A stretch of DNA of 28,770 nt from Turicibacter sp. (GTDB lineage Bacteria > Bacillota > Bacilli > MOL361 > Turicibacteraceae), in assembly GCA_030531025.1 (NCBI GenBank), contig JAUMTV010000025.1, positions 1 to 28,770 on the forward strand. Direction: 5' to 3'. A model generated the notes under the pieces. The model saw nothing but the letters and a program-made list of their open reading frames with translations. It was not told where the DNA came from and did not search any database. The translations under genes were made by a program, and so were the position numbers. Positions 1 through 7,489 of this stretch are shown here, piece after piece (within the stretch, counting starts at the first letter, position 1; each line of letters opens with the position of its first letter).

Positions 1-158
1 AGGCAGACTATAGTCCAGGGGTCACCTGGCGATTATCAAAGATAATCTAATCCTCGACTGCTAGGGAATGGGTCACCTACCATGTGAAGCATGTTTCCTC
101 CATTAGTAGGGCTTATAAGTTTTTTACGATGTAAAAAACTTATCTGGACTTATATAGT
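1..158 (+). ncRNA. Structured RNA leader of unknown family, cut by the window edge
   Basis: This stretch ends 21 bases before the ATG at 180 and is richer in GC and in pairing than its surroundings. An outer stem joins 7-18 to 144-158 (gtccag with ctggac, actata with tatagt). Inside are a perfect 7-bp hairpin at 31-47, a stem of 58-63 with 104-109 continued by 68-71 with 100-103, and a perfect 12-bp hairpin of 116-127 with 131-142. The motif gggtcacct occurs twice (about 20-27 and 71-78). The outer blocks recur, inverted, in the folP leader at 2524-2579. The last hairpin has no T-tract, so it is not a terminator. I do not recognise a riboswitch class. The tatagtccaggg segment resembles the S element of group I introns, but the folP copy lacks the rest of such a core. 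Confidence 0.45.
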
Positions 159-179
159 TAAAGGAGATGAAAAACTTTT

Positions 180-695
180 ATGGAAAACTTATCTGTTCTA
201 TCTACGACAACGATTGATAGTGACTTTATTGAGAGTTGTTTTAAGCAATTAAGTCAATACAATTATAAAGCATCTTATTATTTACAACTATTAACTTCAC
301 AACTAAAAACAGCTAATTTACCTGTAAAACAACAAACTAGACTACTGTATAACAAATTTAGAAAAGATGCAATCTCTCAACTAGAACGACTTTTTAAAGT
401 TAAAAATATTTATACAATTGATTATCAACTTGCTCCTTTAGTTCAAAAATTCTTTCGGCAAGTTTATATTCCAAGCCCGCTACTCATTGAACAAATTCTT
501 CAAGTGCGAGCAGGGGATCATCAAAAAATTGCCTTTAATTATGATTTAACTTATCAAATTGATAGTTATCATTCTTTTGAATCAGAAATTAAAGAGACCT
601 TAAGCCATCACTTTCACAAAGAAATGATCCCCTCTCCAAGAATTGAATTCTTTTTAGACTATGTCTCAAATAAACAATTAAATTTTAATAAATAA
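180..695 (+). CDS. Hypothetical protein, 171 aa, downstream of a structured leader
   Basis: Single plus-strand gene with an aaggag ribosome binding site at 161-166, 13 bases before the ATG. The product is soluble, looks mainly helical, has no signal peptide or membrane segment, and is rich in Gln, Leu and Tyr. I recognise no domain. It is isolated: the structured leader lies before it and a terminator at 723-767 follows, while the folate genes on the opposite strand converge on it. Its second to fifth codons repeat part of the leader block (aaaacttatctg), which may be chance or a trace of local duplication. Control by the RNA leader is an inference from position only. Confidence 0.7.
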   Translation: MENLSVLSTTTIDSDFIESCFKQLSQYNYKASYYLQLLTSQLKTANLPVKQQTRLLYNKFRKDAISQLERLFKVKNIYTIDYQLAPLVQKFFRQVYIPSPLLIEQILQVRAGDHQKIAFNYDLTYQIDSYHSFESEIKETLSHHFHKEMIPSPRIEFFLDYVSNKQLNFNK

Positions 696-722
696 GTCAT
701 CAACTACTCAAAAAGAAAAATA

Positions 723-767
723 CCTCTTTCATCATGAATCAAGTCACGATTGAAAGAGGCTTTTTTT
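723..767 (+). terminator. Intrinsic terminator after the orphan gene, usable in both directions
   Basis: A 9-bp stem (cctctttca at 723-731 with tgaaagagg at 751-759) is followed by seven T on the plus strand. On the minus strand the stem is followed by a shorter T-run, so it can also end folK transcripts. Confidence 0.8.
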
Positions 768-778
768 AAAAAATCTAT

Positions 779-1261
779 CTATCTATCTGAAATAACCTTT
801 AATGCTTGTGCATCAAATTGTTGTGCCCACTCCTGGACAGTTTTCCCTTTAACAATTAACTGTGGATTAATCTCAGCCAGTGGAATCATCACAAAATCTC
901 GCTTTGTCATATATGGATGTGGCACTGTTAAACGATCTGATTCAATTACTTCATCGTTATAAAGTAGAATATCAACATCTATCACACGTGGTCCCCATTT
1001 AATCTCACGAACTCTTCCAAGTTCATTCTCTATACTTTGACAAACATCTAATAGCTCGATTGGATTCAATGACGTTTCAACTTCAATGACTAAATTCATA
1101 AAAATATCTTGATCCGTATATCCCCAAGGAGCTGTTTCATATAAGGAAGATAACTGAACAATTGTTATTTGTTCATGGCGATTTAACCACTGAATCGCAT
1201 CATATAAGTAATGTTTTTTATCCCCTAAATTAGATCCAAGTCCTAAATAGGCTTTATTCAT
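779..1261 (-). CDS. folK: 2-amino-4-hydroxy-6-hydroxymethyldihydropteridine pyrophosphokinase (HPPK)
   Basis: Transfers pyrophosphate from ATP to 6-hydroxymethyl-7,8-dihydropterin, giving the substrate of dihydropteroate synthase in cytoplasmic folate synthesis. The 160-residue length is the usual one. Visible family motifs are YLGLGSNLGD at the N-terminus, ETAPWG near residue 43, and the ATP/Mg segment WGPRVIDVDILLY around residues 89-101 with its Asp-x-Asp pair, followed by PHPYMTKRDFV. The start has a good aggagaga site. It is the last gene of folP-folB-folK, 11 bases after folB, so the three are very probably co-transcribed. Nothing is missing or unusual. Confidence 0.97.
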   Translation of the reverse strand: MNKAYLGLGSNLGDKKHYLYDAIQWLNRHEQITIVQLSSLYETAPWGYTDQDIFMNLVIEVETSLNPIELLDVCQSIENELGRVREIKWGPRVIDVDILLYNDEVIESDRLTVPHPYMTKRDFVMIPLAEINPQLIVKGKTVQEWAQQFDAQALKVISDR

Positions 1262-1272
1262 CTTTATCTCTC

Positions 1273-1635
1273 CTAACGTGTAACGGTTAAACTAACAGCA
1301 GCCGTTCCATTAAAGTTTGTAATCGGTGGTTGCATCTTACGAACTTCAACTTCTACCTTCTCAACTGATTTGTAAGCATCAATTAACTTATGCCCAATAC
1401 GATAGGCTAATGTTTCTAATAAATCAACATGCTCACCATACATGATATCTTCAATTAATGCGTAAGCAGCTGCATAGTTAATCGTTAAATTTAAATCATC
1501 AACAGCTCCTGCTTTCGCTACACAATCCGTTGTCATCCAAACATCTACTTTAAATTTTTGATCAAACTCATATTCATGTGGACAAGCACCATGACGCGTA
1601 ATAAAAATCATATCATTTAGCATTATTTTTCCCAT
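1273..1635 (-). CDS. folB: Dihydroneopterin aldolase
   Basis: Converts 7,8-dihydroneopterin to 6-hydroxymethyl-7,8-dihydropterin and glycolaldehyde, the step before folK. The 120-residue protein matches the family length. The motif RHGACPHEYEFDQKFKVDV carries the glutamate (E21) that aligns with Glu22 of the Staphylococcus aureus enzyme as I remember it. The segment VRKMQPPI carries the catalytic lysine (K100). The start follows a ggtgagga site at good spacing. It lies between folP (14 bases upstream) and folK (11 bases downstream) in one operon. Confidence 0.96.
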   Translation of the reverse strand: MGKIMLNDMIFITRHGACPHEYEFDQKFKVDVWMTTDCVAKAGAVDDLNLTINYAAAYALIEDIMYGEHVDLLETLAYRIGHKLIDAYKSVEKVEVEVRKMQPPITNFNGTAAVSLTVTR

Positions 1636-1649
1636 ATCTTTATCCTCAC

Positions 1650-2492
1650 CTATACATAATTTAAAAGTTGTTGCATCACTTTAGCTGCACGTGCATTTTC
1701 TAGTACATCATGAACGCGAACGATTTCGATTTCTTGGCTAACGGCAAAACAAGTTGCTGCCATCGTTCCTTCTGCTCGATTATTCACATCAAGACCACCT
1801 AATAAATGTCCAATAGAACCTTTCTTGCTAACACCAAGTAAGATTGGATAACCTAAATCATGAAGTTCTGATACACGTTGCATTAATTCAATATTTTTAT
1901 CAACTGTTTTAGCAAAACCAATCCCTGGGTCGATAATGATTTTATCATCTGAAACACCCGCTGCCTTTACTAATTCAATACTTTCTTTCAATTCATCTCT
2001 AACCGTTTCAACAATATCGTCATACCGAGTTAACTCACCACTAATCGTTGTAATGCAGTCTGTTTGACTCATATCTGGTTTACGATTGTGCATTAAAATA
2101 ACATATGCTCCACTTTGAGCCATCACTTCAGGCATTAATGGGTCAAACTTAGCTCCACCAATATCATTAATAATGCTTGCACCCGCTTCAACGGCTTGAC
2201 GAGCCACTTCTGCTTTATAAGTATCAACTGAAATCGGAACCTCTACTTCTTGTACTAATCTTTTAATTACTGGAATAACTCGGTTTAACTCTTCTTCAAG
2301 GGTAACAACGGTTGAACCCGGACGAGTTGATTCTCCACCCACATCAATAATGTCAGCACCATCTTCTACCATTTGCTTCGCTCGTTTAATAATCTCATCT
2401 AAATTTTGATACGTTCCTCCATCTGAGAAACTATCTGGGGTAATATTCAAAATTCCCATAATTAAGGTTTTCTTTTTACTTGGCCACATCAT
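1650..2492 (-). CDS. folP: Dihydropteroate synthase
   Basis: Condenses hydroxymethyldihydropterin pyrophosphate with p-aminobenzoate to dihydropteroate; this is the sulfonamide target. The TIM-barrel motifs appear in order: MGILNITPDSFSDGG, DVGGESTRPGS, the INDIGG strand, LMHNRKP, DPGIGFAKT, LGVSKKGSIGHLLGG and RVHDV near the C-terminus. At 280 residues it is full length. The usual Ser-Arg-Lys of the pterin-phosphate loop reads Ser-Lys-Lys here; the functional lysine is kept. The gene begins ATGATG after tgaggga, so the start could be three bases later. It heads the folP-folB-folK operon behind a leader hairpin. No pab or folE genes are in the window. Confidence 0.97.
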   Translation of the reverse strand: MMWPSKKKTLIMGILNITPDSFSDGGTYQNLDEIIKRAKQMVEDGADIIDVGGESTRPGSTVVTLEEELNRVIPVIKRLVQEVEVPISVDTYKAEVARQAVEAGASIINDIGGAKFDPLMPEVMAQSGAYVILMHNRKPDMSQTDCITTISGELTRYDDIVETVRDELKESIELVKAAGVSDDKIIIDPGIGFAKTVDKNIELMQRVSELHDLGYPILLGVSKKGSIGHLLGGLDVNNRAEGTMAATCFAVSQEIEIVRVHDVLENARAAKVMQQLLNYV

Positions 2493-2523
2493 AATCCCTC
2501 ATTTTTGTAAATATCCATAACTT

Positions 2524-2579
2524 ATATAAGTCCAGATAAGTTTTTCATATTGGAAAACTTTTAACTGGACTATAGTCTG
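2524..2579 (-). promoter_or_regulatory. Long leader hairpin upstream of folP
   Basis: In the minus-strand 5' leader, the outer arms tatagtccag and ctggacttata pair with one bulge, and an inner pair aagttttc with gaaaactt closes a short loop. Two blocks are identical to the leader at 1-158 in the opposite orientation: 15 bases (2565-2579 with 4-18) and 22-23 bases (2524-2546 with 134-156). The hairpin ends about 30 bases before the folP start and has no T-tract, so it is not a simple terminator. It may be a protein-binding or ligand-sensing leader. Elsewhere in 2493-2712 I see only AT-rich sequence with weak -10-like boxes. Confidence 0.5.
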
Positions 2580-2686
2580 TCATAGTATTAAAGAAACTGT
2601 ACAACTATGACTGTTATAAAATTATAAAATACATTTCTGTTGTTATATTAGTAATAGTATAATTCATCTTCCTCATGAAGTAAACA

Positions 2687-2714
2687 AAGAAAAAAGCATC
2701 GTCACTCGATGCTT
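2687..2714 (-). terminator. Intrinsic terminator of rubrerythrin
   Basis: A 7-bp stem (agcatcg at 2695-2701 with cgatgct at 2707-2713) is followed on the minus strand by a T-rich tract (complement of 2688-2694). It overlaps the rubrerythrin stop codon. Confidence 0.85.
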
Positions 2715-3315
2715 ATTTTACTTGATCTTGTTCTTCCATCTTAACTGCAAAATATCCTTTTGGATGTTTACAAACTGGACAAATAGTAGGAGCTGCTACT
2801 CCGTAATGAATATGACCACAAACTTGACATTCCCACGCTACTGGCGTTGCTTTTTTAAACATCGTCTCATCTTCTAGTTCTTTTGCTAATTTTGCAAATC
2901 GTTTACTATGTGTTTCTTCTATTTTAGCAATCATACTAAAAGTTGCGGCAATCTGGTTAAATCCTTCTTCTTTCGCTACTTTTGCAAATGAAGGATAAAC
3001 TTCTTCATGTTCGTGACTTTCTGCTGTTACAGAAGCTAATAAGTTTTTAATCGTTTGTTCTTGATATAAATCAACAGGATAAGCTGCGTCAATTTCAATT
3101 TCTTCCCCATTAAATTCTTCTGCTAAATACTGAAAGAATACTTTTCCATGCATACGTTCTTGCTCTGCTGTATATTCAAAGACATCAGCTACGAGTGGAT
3201 ATCCTTGTTTTCTAGCAATACTTGCATAAAAACTATAACGATTTCTCGCTTGAGATTCTCCTGCAAATGCTCGCATTAAATTTTTATGTGTTTCTGTTCC
3301 TTTTAAAGTTGCCAT
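2713..3315 (-). CDS. rbr: Rubrerythrin (diiron peroxidase with C-terminal rubredoxin domain)
   Basis: A cytoplasmic non-haem iron protein that reduces hydrogen peroxide in anaerobes and microaerophiles, taking electrons through its rubredoxin site. Residues 1-145 form the four-helix ferritin-like domain; E20, E53/H56, the HEHEEV segment near 101-106 and E133-E134/H136 supply the diiron ligands. Residues 160-190 form the rubredoxin domain with C163/C166 and C179/C182. The 200-residue length is typical. The start has a ggaggt site. It is a single-gene unit bounded by terminators on both sides. An atgataatctta segment just upstream is only loosely like a PerR/Fur box, so peroxide or iron control is a guess. 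Confidence 0.96.
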   Translation of the reverse strand: MATLKGTETHKNLMRAFAGESQARNRYSFYASIARKQGYPLVADVFEYTAEQERMHGKVFFQYLAEEFNGEEIEIDAAYPVDLYQEQTIKNLLASVTAESHEHEEVYPSFAKVAKEEGFNQIAATFSMIAKIEETHSKRFAKLAKELEDETMFKKATPVAWECQVCGHIHYGVAAPTICPVCKHPKGYFAVKMEEQDQVK

Positions 3316-3379
3316 CTATTCTCTACCTCCACAAAATGAAATGATAATCTTATTTTGGGAAGTCTCAGAAATCTTATTC

Positions 3380-3414
3380 AAAAAAAGAAAAAACTCTAAT
3401 CACTAACTGATTAG
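3380..3414 (-). terminator. Terminator after the 139-aa unknown gene
   Basis: Stem ctaatca (3396-3402) with tgattag (3408-3414), followed on the minus strand by a long T-rich tract (complement of 3380-3393). It ends the two-gene unit that starts at 4906 and insulates rubrerythrin. Confidence 0.75.
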
Positions 3415-3465
3415 TCTTATAAAAGTAGACTCGTTTTCTTTTACATTTTCGTGTTTTTTCAGTCA

Positions 3466-3885
3466 TTAAGATTGTTCTTGTAAATACCTGCAAATTAATA
3501 CGAGCTGAGAATTAAATTCTTTTATATAAGGTAAAGTCGTATCTTTTTTAGGATTAAGCGGGATAACTTCATCATCAGCAAAAGTCAAAATTAATTGATG
3601 TTCCTCCTCTGCTACTTTATACTCACTTTTAATTAGGTGACGAAGGTTTTTAGTAACGAGCTGAACTTCTTTTAAGTCATATGTCAGTTTGATAAGTTGA
3701 TAGTTTGGGGGAAAAATATAAAGAATCAAGTCTGTATCACGACAATATAAGTTTTTAGGATAAACTAATATTTCATTATCCACAGTCATCACTTCATCTA
3801 AAACTTTTAACATATATATAAGCGCAATCGACTGCGAATCTATATACCGCATAGAAATTTCTCTTAATTGATTAATCGTAATCAT
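3466..3885 (-). CDS. Hypothetical protein, 139 aa
   Basis: I place the start at the internal methionine MITINQLRE, because it follows an aagggagtgg site at normal spacing; the open frame extends 16 codons further upstream without a good site. The product is soluble and apparently alpha/beta, with no signal peptide. I recognise no family. It follows the gene at 3938-4906 after a 52-base gap and is probably co-transcribed with it; the terminator at 3380-3414 closes the unit. No function is offered. Confidence 0.7.
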   Translation of the reverse strand: MITINQLREISMRYIDSQSIALIYMLKVLDEVMTVDNEILVYPKNLYCRDTDLILYIFPPNYQLIKLTYDLKEVQLVTKNLRHLIKSEYKVAEEEHQLILTFADDEVIPLNPKKDTTLPYIKEFNSQLVLICRYLQEQS

Positions 3886-3937
3886 AAAAACCACTCCCTT
3901 CTCAACAACATATGTCAAAAAGAGAGTGTGCATGCTT

Positions 3938-4906
3938 TTATTGTGTGATTCTTAATAAATAATTATAAATCGCTAGTTGATCTTGATTCATTGGCGTTAA
4001 TGTCATCTCTTTTAAATGATAAGGAAGATTGGCAACATTGCGAATAAATTTCATTCGTTTTTGTGCAACTTTTTCATAAAATTCTTCTTGATCTTTTGTT
4101 CTTAAATAAGTTTTTAACGGTAGACTTAATTCTTGTAGCTGTGGATACTGTTTATAATACAACACAATTAAATCAATCGTTGCTACATTCGCACGATCAT
4201 ATCGCATATTTTTAGGATTTAACAATTGTGTAAAATAATAACTAAGCTCTGTTACAGGTGTGACCTCTTGCCTTTCCTTCGTTAATTGTTTACTCGATTG
4301 ACTCGCATACTTTTGACTTTGTAAACTATGCTTTAAATTACTTGATTTAGCAAAGTGAGTATTGGCAACATCTTGTGCCATTAACCAATTATACACACTA
4401 TAAAAATTCGCTAACTCTAAATGCCCTAATTTAGCTAATGTCACTGAGATTCGGTTCCTTAAATGGCATCTTGCTTTCGCATCATCCTCATTTTCATATA
4501 AAAAGACATAAACTTTTAAGCGTAATAAAAGTGGTAAGTAATCAAGTGGTGTTATTGGATAAACTCTAAATTTTCCTTTATAAATCCATGCAATACGTTG
4601 GTTAAAAAAATGATTTAACTCATTCGTCTCTAAATGCGCTTCTTGTAAAATATTTTGAAATGATGCATTAAAATAATCCTCTAACTCTTTCATTTTTTGT
4701 TTAGCTAACAGTACATACCAATTTGGCAATGTTTCACGAACTTTTACAACTTGATACAAATACAAGAATTTAATATTTAATAAATATCCTTTACTATGGA
4801 TATTGTTACTTAACCTATTAAATCCACTTAGTAAACTAGGATCAGGAGCATCTAGGTAATCTTTTAATAGAGCTTCTGATTTAGAAATAGCTTTACTAAA
4901 TTTCAT
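3938..4906 (-). CDS. Hypothetical helical protein, 322 aa
   Basis: The start is set at MKFSKAISK, preceded by an aggtggggtga site; the frame stays open 11 codons further upstream. The protein looks almost entirely helical, has no signal peptide or clear membrane span, and is rich in Leu, Tyr, Asn and Gln, with a polar low-complexity stretch near residues 198-220. A repeat-type (TPR-like) fold is possible, but I see no clean repeat. It is the first gene of a two-gene unit with 3466-3885. A -10-like tataat lies upstream (complement of 4951-4956), with no good -35. Function unknown. Confidence 0.7.
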   Translation of the reverse strand: MKFSKAISKSEALLKDYLDAPDPSLLSGFNRLSNNIHSKGYLLNIKFLYLYQVVKVRETLPNWYVLLAKQKMKELEDYFNASFQNILQEAHLETNELNHFFNQRIAWIYKGKFRVYPITPLDYLPLLLRLKVYVFLYENEDDAKARCHLRNRISVTLAKLGHLELANFYSVYNWLMAQDVANTHFAKSSNLKHSLQSQKYASQSSKQLTKERQEVTPVTELSYYFTQLLNPKNMRYDRANVATIDLIVLYYKQYPQLQELSLPLKTYLRTKDQEEFYEKVAQKRMKFIRNVANLPYHLKEMTLTPMNQDQLAIYNYLLRITQ

Positions 4907-5000
4907 AAAAATCACCCCACCTATAATATCAATCTTCAAATCCTTACTATATTATATGCACCAACATGATAAATTTTGTTAACGCTATCTATTTTATAAA

Positions 5001-5029
5001 TAAAAAAAGAAGGATTTCTCCTTCTTTTA
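5001..5029 (-). terminator. Terminator of galU
   Basis: Stem aaagaagga (5006-5014) with tccttcttt (5019-5027), loop tttc, followed on the minus strand by seven T. It overlaps the galU stop codon. Confidence 0.85.
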
Positions 5030-6025
5030 TTCCACATTTGATTCTACTGTTTCTTTTGAAATATCTTCTAACATTTCTTCTTTGACTTCCAGTGAATCAA
5101 CCTCTTCTTCATGATCTTCTAATTCAGCTTTTAAACGTGGAGCTATTTCATTTAATAAGTAATGGCGGACTTGATCCCCTAAATCTTCACGATTTAAAGC
5201 AAAGTCAATTGTTGCTTTAATAAATCCAAATTTATCTCCAACATCATAACGTTGTCCTTCAAAATCATAAGCGTATACCGCCTGACGATCCATTAAACGA
5301 TCAATTGCATCTGTTAGCTGGATTTCTCCTCCCGCTCCCGGCTCTTGATTCTCTAACATTTCAAAAATCTCTGGTGTTAACACGTAACGTCCCATAACAG
5401 CTAAGTTTGACGGAGCTTCTTCAACTGCTGGTTTTTCAACCATTCCAGTTAGTTTAACCATACGTCCATTTTCTGTTGGGGTATGAGATTGTGATGGACG
5501 AACAATTCCATATTTTGAAACATCTTCTTGAGGGACACGTTGAACTCCCATAATTGAACATCCGATCTTTTTATATGCTTCTACTAATTGACGAGTTGCT
5601 GGATTTTCTTCATTTACAACAACATCGTCTCCTAATAAAACAACAAACGGTTCATCTTTAATAAATGTTTTAGCACATAAAATGGCATGCCCTAATCCTT
5701 TAGCTTCCTTTTGTCGGACATAATGAATTTGAGCTAGATTAGAAATTCCTTGAACCATTTCTAACATCTCAGTTTTTCCTTTTTTCTCTAATGTATCTTC
5801 TAGTTCATAAGATTTATCAAAATGATCTTCAATTGGGCGCTTCATTGAACTTGTGACAATTAAAATCTCTTCAATTCCAGAAGCCACAGCTTCTTCGACA
5901 ATATATTGAATCGTTGGCTTATCAACAATTGGTAACATTTCTTTTGGTTGTGCTTTTGTTGCAGGTAAAAAACGCGTCCCGAATCCTGCAGCAGGGATTA
6001 CTGCTTTTCTTACTGGCTTACGCAT
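5027..6025 (-). CDS. galU: UTP-glucose-1-phosphate uridylyltransferase
   Basis: Makes UDP-glucose from UTP and glucose-1-phosphate for glycolipids, teichoic acid decoration and exopolysaccharide. The nucleotidyltransferase signature [20 protein letters not shown] lies at residues 12-31, followed by PIVDKP. Further family segments are [21 protein letters not shown] and [10 protein letters not shown]. The start has a ggaga site. The enzyme core ends near residue 300; about 30 further residues form a strongly acidic tail ([15 protein letters not shown] and on) that typical members lack as I remember them. Its promoter, with an internal palindrome, is at 6073-6092. The Bacillus name would be gtaB. 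A CpsB-like phosphatase gene is 4.5 kb away, but no polysaccharide operon is visible. Confidence 0.96.
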   Translation of the reverse strand: MRKPVRKAVIPAAGFGTRFLPATKAQPKEMLPIVDKPTIQYIVEEAVASGIEEILIVTSSMKRPIEDHFDKSYELEDTLEKKGKTEMLEMVQGISNLAQIHYVRQKEAKGLGHAILCAKTFIKDEPFVVLLGDDVVVNEENPATRQLVEAYKKIGCSIMGVQRVPQEDVSKYGIVRPSQSHTPTENGRMVKLTGMVEKPAVEEAPSNLAVMGRYVLTPEIFEMLENQEPGAGGEIQLTDAIDRLMDRQAVYAYDFEGQRYDVGDKFGFIKATIDFALNREDLGDQVRHYLLNEIAPRLKAELEDHEEEVDSLEVKEEMLEDISKETVESNVE

Positions 6026-6072
6026 AATTTCATCTCCATTTCACTCTTAGTATAAGCGCTTTTTATAAAGTC

Positions 6073-6098
6073 ATTATATCACAGTTTACTGTTTCTAA
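6073..6098 (-). promoter_or_regulatory. galU promoter with a palindrome between -35 and -10
   Basis: On the minus strand a perfect tataat (complement of 6073-6078) lies about 40 bases before the galU start region. Immediately upstream is the palindrome acagtttactgt (6081-6092), centred between the -10 and a poor -35. A repressor bound there would block polymerase. Which regulator, if any, is not evident. Confidence 0.5.
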
Positions 6099-6221
6099 TT
6101 GAAAAATTATTGTAAAGATACTTTCCTTAAAAAATATACCAAATGAAGCACCAATTTTGCCAAAATTCATACATTAAATTAGGTAGTAAATCTACCGATC
6201 ACTTAAGTGGGGTGAATATTT

Positions 6222-6314
6222 ATGTTTGGAAATGGAAATTCTTGTTGTTTTATTTTAGTTTTATTTATTTTATTGGCTATCATCGCTTGTTGCTGCTGTA
6301 ACGGTGGATTCTAA
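6222..6314 (+). CDS. Small hydrophobic Cys-rich peptide, 30 aa (YjcZ-like)
   Basis: The reading frame MFGNGNSCCFILVLFILLAIIACCCCNGGF is preceded by a gtggggtga ribosome binding site about seven bases before the ATG and followed by a terminator at 6343-6372. The layout, a short Gly/Cys head, one hydrophobic span (residues 9-22) and a short tail, resembles the tiny YjcZ/sporulation-type membrane peptides of Bacillus. That resemblance is of pattern, not tested homology. The run of four cysteines at 23-26 and the pair at 8-9 are unusual. It is a single-gene unit divergent from galU. Confidence 0.65.
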   Translation: MFGNGNSCCFILVLFILLAIIACCCCNGGF

Positions 6315-6342
6315 GCCAATAATAATAAGCTATAAAAGTGAT

Positions 6343-6372
6343 AAAGGACTCTATAAAAAGAGTCCTTTTTAT
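6343..6372. terminator. Bidirectional terminator
   Basis: Stem aaaggactc (6343-6351) with gagtccttt (6360-6368), A-rich on one side and T-rich on the other. It serves the small peptide gene (plus) and the gene ending at 6369 (minus). Confidence 0.85.
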
Positions 6373-7244
6373 TTATCTAAGGACAATTGTTCAAGTAAGA
6401 ATAAAACAGCTTGATTACTTGGATCTAGCGTCAAAATACGTTTGATATATTGCTTAGAGCTAGTATTATCCCCAACTTCGTAAGCCTGAGTTGCTAGGTT
6501 TAAATAATAATCAATATTCATTTGAATTAACTTATCTTTCAACTGAACAACTGCCTCTTTTTGATGGTCAGAGGTGACATATTTTAACGCATCGTCTAGA
6601 CTATAAACGAATAGATTATAAAAATTAGGATCATCATAATATGTTTTAGCTTCATCAATTGATTTATCTACATAGTATTGATATAAAGTCTCTTGATAAT
6701 GTTTGATTTTTGACTCAGTTTCTTCGATACGTATATTATATTTTAATGCACTTTTTAATTTTCCAATAATAATTAAATATAAATGACTTTCATAATACTT
6801 ATCTGCTTGTTCATAAATTTGATCAATCGCCTTATTAGCCAATGTTGGTAACTTTTCTTGTGCAATTTGATATCGTTCCTCATCAACTACTGCAACTCTT
6901 TCATAATAGTAATAAGCTGTTTCAAAATGCTGTCCCTCTTCAGCTTGTATTCCTCTTATAAAACTGGATTTTGAATCAATTAACTTATTTACTTCTTCTA
7001 TCTTTGTTTCTAACGATTCACTTGGAATGAGTTCGTGAGCTTTTTCAAGACTAACTAGTGCGCCTTTTAGGTCATCATTAGTCATTGAAACATCAGCATT
7101 TAATAAATATTTGTAAACCTGTGCATAACGCGGAAGCTTCGAAATATATATACAACCAATAGTCATAAACGAAACTATCGTCACAAGTAAGATTCGATTA
7201 CGATTTTTAATCATCCAATATTTAAAACAAGATAATCTTGCCAT
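6369..7244 (-). CDS. Membrane-anchored helical (TPR-like) protein, 291 aa
   Basis: The start is taken at MARLSCFKYW, which follows an agaggag site; the frame is open 15 codons further but without a site. A positively charged head (residues 1-17) precedes one membrane span at about 18-35, and the remaining roughly 255 residues are expected outside the membrane. They are helical with repeat-like units such as GALVSLEKAHELIP, FETAYYYYERVAVV and GDNTSSKQYIKRILTLDPSN, resembling degenerate TPR motifs. It is a single-gene unit with its own promoter and a leader hairpin. A scaffold in the envelope is plausible; no specific function can be assigned. Confidence 0.75.
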   Translation of the reverse strand: MARLSCFKYWMIKNRNRILLVTIVSFMTIGCIYISKLPRYAQVYKYLLNADVSMTNDDLKGALVSLEKAHELIPSESLETKIEEVNKLIDSKSSFIRGIQAEEGQHFETAYYYYERVAVVDEERYQIAQEKLPTLANKAIDQIYEQADKYYESHLYLIIIGKLKSALKYNIRIEETESKIKHYQETLYQYYVDKSIDEAKTYYDDPNFYNLFVYSLDDALKYVTSDHQKEAVVQLKDKLIQMNIDYYLNLATQAYEVGDNTSSKQYIKRILTLDPSNQAVLFLLEQLSLDK

Positions 7245-7283
7245 CTTTGTTGACTCCTCTATTTTTAAAGATGCGCATGAAAA

Positions 7284-7316
7284 ACTCATTCAAACCAGAA
7301 TCCGATTTGAATGAGT
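7284..7316 (-). promoter_or_regulatory. Terminator-like hairpin in the leader of the 291-aa gene
   Basis: A perfect 11-bp stem (actcattcaaa at 7284-7294 with tttgaatgagt at 7306-7316) with an 11-base loop is followed on the minus strand by five T, then 35 bases later by the start codon at 7244. It lies between the predicted promoter (7334-7361) and the gene, so it could attenuate transcription. It could also simply be the terminator of the broken operon to its right. The loop ccagaatccga faintly resembles the loops of the hairpin array at 27.8-28.7 kb. Confidence 0.6.
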
Positions 7317-7333
7317 AATAATCACTTCACCTT

Positions 7334-7361
7334 ATAGTATTAAAGATTAAATTATCATCAA
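7334..7361 (-). promoter_or_regulatory. Predicted sigma-A-type promoter of the 291-aa gene
   Basis: On the minus strand, TTGATG (complement of 7356-7361) and TACTAT (complement of 7334-7339) are separated by 16 bases. The predicted start near 7327 places the hairpin at 7284-7316 in the leader. The rest of 7317-7489 is AT-rich with no other visible feature. Confidence 0.5.
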
Positions 7362-7489
7362 AGTTTCGTATCTAAGTGACAATAAAAATAAAACTAAATA
7401 ATTTTTAATTGTTTCTTTTTATTTTGGCATTTTAAAATTTTATATTTTTGTTTTAAAACAATTGTCCCTTGAGATTTAAATTTTGCTTT

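Noticed and set aside
1..158. THF, ZTP or other named riboswitch
   Set aside because: I compared the core motifs from memory (THF, ZTP, guanidine, T-box, SAM, lysine, c-di-GMP) and none fits.
750..962. Plus-strand open frame of 70 codons
   Set aside because: It lies antisense to folK, overlaps the terminator and has no ribosome binding site.
3316..3360. PerR or Fur box before rubrerythrin
   Set aside because: The atgataatctta segment matches only half of either palindrome.
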